Positions 6,922 to 8,451 of a stretch of DNA of 8,451 nt are shown piece by piece. Below the pieces are notes generated by a model that saw only the letters and a list, made by a program, of their open reading frames with translations, was not told the DNA's origin and did not search any database. Position 1 is the stretch's first letter; each line of letters begins with the position of its first letter. The stretch covers positions 1-8,451 of the forward strand of contig CAJJTI010000082.1 of assembly GCA_905194705.1 (NCBI GenBank), in the 5' to 3' direction. This DNA is from an uncultured Solobacterium sp. Its GTDB lineage: Bacteria > Bacillota_I > Bacilli_A > Erysipelotrichales > Erysipelotrichaceae. A program made the translations under genes and the position numbers.

Positions 6922-6983
6922 GTGGTTTTTCATGAGTGACAGTAGTATTCCGATAAACTTGTGTTTCATCAATGAAAAATCAT
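6922..6983 (+). promoter_or_regulatory. Possible regulatory RNA stem in the mgtE leader
   Basis: Bases 6922-6933 can pair with 6972-6983 in twelve continuous pairs (two G-U), enclosing a 38-base loop. The stem would hide the first two bases of the short ORF's start codon and the edge of its SD. Its right arm overlaps a competing small hairpin (TTTCA 6964-6968 with TGAAA 6973-6977). The two cannot form together, and ribosomes on the short ORF would melt both. Five of the pairs are U-A in a row, so stability is modest. No energy was calculated. Confidence 0.3.
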
Positions 6984-7012
6984 ATCTGGAGGGTAATTAT
7001 GGTAGAAAATAG
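6932..7012 (+). CDS. Candidate 26-codon leader ORF overlapping the mgtE start
   Basis: An ATG preceded by AAAGGAGGTG (6915-6924), one of the strongest SD sequences in the window, at nine bases spacing from GGAGG. The frame runs 26 codons to TAG at 7010-7012. The product starts MSDSSIPINL and ends EGNYGRK, with no recognised domain or hydrophobic helix. It reads through the mgtE SD (GGAGGG, coding Glu-Gly) and overlaps mgtE by 14 bases in another frame, so ribosomes finishing it would stop 11 bases past the mgtE start codon and could re-initiate there. It lies wholly inside the predicted mgtE transcript. A leader peptide or translational coupling device is inferred; a chance ORF after a stray SD is the alternative. 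Confidence 0.45.
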   Translation: MSDSSIPINLCFINEKSYLEGNYGRK

Positions 7013-8369
7013 AGAAGATATCGAAACTCAGAATCTCGAAGAATTTCGTAATCTAATAGCAGAAAAAAAATATACAGCCTTGCGAGAAAAAGCTAAGGAT
7101 ATGAATGACTCTGACTTAGCTTATATCATGGATAATATGGAAGACGAAGACATGTTGACTATGTTTCGTTTATTTCCAAAAGAACTTGCAGCTGACGTGT
7201 TTTCACAGTTAACACTGGAGAGTCAGCAATATATCATTACATCTTTGTCTGAAAAAGAAGCCGGCAGTATTATCGATAACCTTTTCGCCGATGATGCGAC
7301 TGACTTGCTTGAAGAAATGCCAGCCAATGTTGTAAAGAAGATTTTATCCAATGCAAAACCTGAAACACGTAAGGATATCAATCATTTGTTGCAATATTCT
7401 GATGATTCAGCTGGTTCTGTTATGACAACAGAATTTATGGATCTGAAAGAAAAAATGACAGTAAAAGAAGCTTTACAAAGAATTCGCACGATTGGTATTG
7501 ATTCTGAAACTGTTAATACATGTTATGTTTTGGACTCTAAACGTTTATTATTAGGTACAGTAGCGTTAAGAGCTTTAGTAGTACATCATGAAAATGAAGT
7601 ATTAGGAGACTTTATGAATGAAAATGTCATTTATTGTAATACTTCAATGGATGAAGAAGATGTTATTCAATTATTCAAAAAATATGACTTAACAGCATTA
7701 CCTGTAGTCGATAATGAAAACCGCATGGTTGGTATCATTACAGTCGATGACGTAATGGATATCATGGAAAAAGAGACAACTGAAGATCTCGACAAAATGG
7801 CTGCGATTATTCCAGGTGATAACAAACCTTATTTGAAGTCTTCTGCAATAGATACTTGGAAAAAACGTATTCCTTGGTTAATGGTACTCATGGTATCTGC
7901 TACTTTTACTGGTAGAATTATTACGCAATTTGAAGATGCTTTAAGCAAATATGTTATTTTATCAGCTTATATCCCAATGTTAATGGATACAGGGGGTAAC
8001 TCAGGAAGCCAATCTAGTACGGAAATTGTGAGAAGCTTGTCTTTAGGACAGATTCATTTTACTGATTTCTTTAAAGTAGTATGGAAAGAAATGAAAGTAG
8101 CGTTACTTGCCGGCTTATGTTTAGCAGGTGTAGCTTTCTTAAAATGTATTATTTTAGACAGTGTTAGTGTAACGATTGCAATCGTTATTGCAATTACTAT
8201 TGTTTGTGATGTCTTCTTTGCAAAAGTGGTTGCGGCATCGCTTACTTTGATTGTGTCTAAGATGAATTTAGATCCAGCTGTAGTAGCTTCTCCATTATTA
8301 ACTACGATTATTGATGCGCTTGCATTATTGATATATTTCTCTATAGCAACTACACTTTTAGGCATTTAG
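6999..8369 (+). CDS. mgtE: Magnesium transporter MgtE
   Basis: A Mg2+-gated Mg2+ channel/transporter, dimeric in the membrane. The 456 residues follow the family order: helical MgtE_N domain (about 10-115), two CBS domains (about 125-245) that sense cytoplasmic Mg2+, a connecting helix, and five membrane helices (about 275-455). The pore signature PMLMDTGGNSGSQSS begins at residue 326. The last helix region has DPAVVASPLLTTIID, whose final Asp439 matches the conserved pore aspartate of Thermus MgtE. The start at 6999 is chosen over an in-frame ATG at 6972 because GGAGGG (6988-6993) is five bases upstream and the shorter form fits family length; 6972 has no SD and lies in a hairpin. It has its own promoter and no M-box riboswitch; a short ORF overlaps its start. 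Confidence 0.96.
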   Translation: MVENREDIETQNLEEFRNLIAEKKYTALREKAKDMNDSDLAYIMDNMEDEDMLTMFRLFPKELAADVFSQLTLESQQYIITSLSEKEAGSIIDNLFADDATDLLEEMPANVVKKILSNAKPETRKDINHLLQYSDDSAGSVMTTEFMDLKEKMTVKEALQRIRTIGIDSETVNTCYVLDSKRLLLGTVALRALVVHHENEVLGDFMNENVIYCNTSMDEEDVIQLFKKYDLTALPVVDNENRMVGIITVDDVMDIMEKETTEDLDKMAAIIPGDNKPYLKSSAIDTWKKRIPWLMVLMVSATFTGRIITQFEDALSKYVILSAYIPMLMDTGGNSGSQSSTEIVRSLSLGQIHFTDFFKVVWKEMKVALLAGLCLAGVAFLKCIILDSVSVTIAIVIAITIVCDVFFAKVVAASLTLIVSKMNLDPAVVASPLLTTIIDALALLIYFSIATTLLGI

Positions 8370-8370
8370 T

Positions 8371-8390
8371 TTGCTATACTGAGCTTGAGG
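8371..8390 (+). promoter_or_regulatory. Weak candidate promoter and SD before the spx-like gene
   Basis: TGCTATACT (8372-8380) is an extended -10 motif with no good -35. If used, the leader would be only about 10 bases and would start at the SD itself (GAGG 8387-8390, six bases before ATG). Read-through from mgtE is equally possible, since no terminator hairpin lies in the 27-base gap. Confidence 0.3.
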
Positions 8391-8396
8391 TAAATT

Positions 8397-8451
8397 ATGA
8401 TTGTTATATATACATCGCCAGGATGTGCTGGTTGCAGAAAGTTAAAACAAT
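8397..8451 (+). CDS. spx: Spx/ArsC-family transcriptional regulator, 3' end cut by the window
   Basis: Only the first 18 codons are present: MIVIYTSPGCAGCRKLKQ. The opening Y-T-S-P-x-C-x-x-C-R-K, with cysteines at positions 10 and 13, matches the N-terminus of Spx in Bacillota. There the CxxC pair is the thiol redox switch of a protein that binds the RNA polymerase alpha subunit and redirects transcription under disulfide stress. ArsC arsenate reductase-like relatives share the fold, but the spacing and the RK after the second Cys favour Spx. SD GAGG sits six bases upstream. The rest lies beyond the right edge, so MgsR- or YffB-like paralogues cannot be excluded. Confidence 0.8.
   Translation, partial: MIVIYTSPGCAGCRKLKQ

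Noticed and set aside
6972..6998. Upstream in-frame ATG for mgtE at 6972
   Set aside because: It lacks an SD and lies in a hairpin, while the ATG at 6999 has GGAGGG five bases upstream.
6900..6998. M-box or other known Mg2+ riboswitch before mgtE
   Set aside because: The leader of about 90 bases is too short and I see none of the conserved M-box core sequence.
8054..8365. Minus-strand ORF of 103 codons within mgtE
   Set aside because: It is antisense to conserved MgtE membrane helices and shows no family features of its own.

Overview
The window is AT-rich chromosomal DNA from a Bacillota (Firmicutes), with compact, mostly co-directional genes, strong AGGAGG-type Shine-Dalgarno (SD) sequences and tryptophan encoded by TGG. 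The paired Fem-type peptidoglycan bridge enzymes, a Firmicutes-type Spx start and an MgtE transporter fit a low-GC gut-type lineage such as the Erysipelotrichales. That placement is inferred from gene style only. The window looks like ordinary core genome, with no phage, insertion sequence, CRISPR or defence genes.

Layout, left to right. (1) Two overlapping FemAB/FemX-family genes (3-977, cut by the left edge, and 977-2248) encode enzymes that add amino acids from aminoacyl-tRNA to the peptidoglycan stem peptide. (2) A minus-strand tRNA-Gln (CUG anticodon, 2281-2355) has its own promoter and intrinsic terminator. It sits head-to-head with gltX (2473-3930), glutamyl-tRNA synthetase. (3) After an attenuator-like hairpin comes a tight five-gene run: rdgB (XTP/dITP pyrophosphatase), a DUF1461/TIGR01906-like membrane protein, trmL (tRNA wobble 2'-O-methyltransferase), a 68-residue single-pass protein with an acidic tail, and a YitT-family membrane protein. 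(4) A good promoter at 6871-6899 starts a separate unit: a candidate 26-codon leader ORF overlapping the start of mgtE (6999-8369, Mg2+ channel/transporter). (5) The first 18 codons of an Spx-like regulator run off the right edge.

The common thread is tRNA biology (tRNA-Gln, GltX, TrmL, and Fem enzymes that consume aminoacyl-tRNA) plus envelope and ion functions. I see no evidence that these act as one system. The most unusual items are non-coding or very small: a perfect 38-bp palindrome at the first base of the window and inside a coding frame; the short ORF with a near-perfect SD overlapping the mgtE start, with a possible 12-bp RNA stem covering its start codon; and a perfect 11-bp inverted repeat wrapped around the tRNA-Gln -10 box.

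I did not find a convincing new multi-gene system. The mgtE leader is the best candidate for undescribed regulation.
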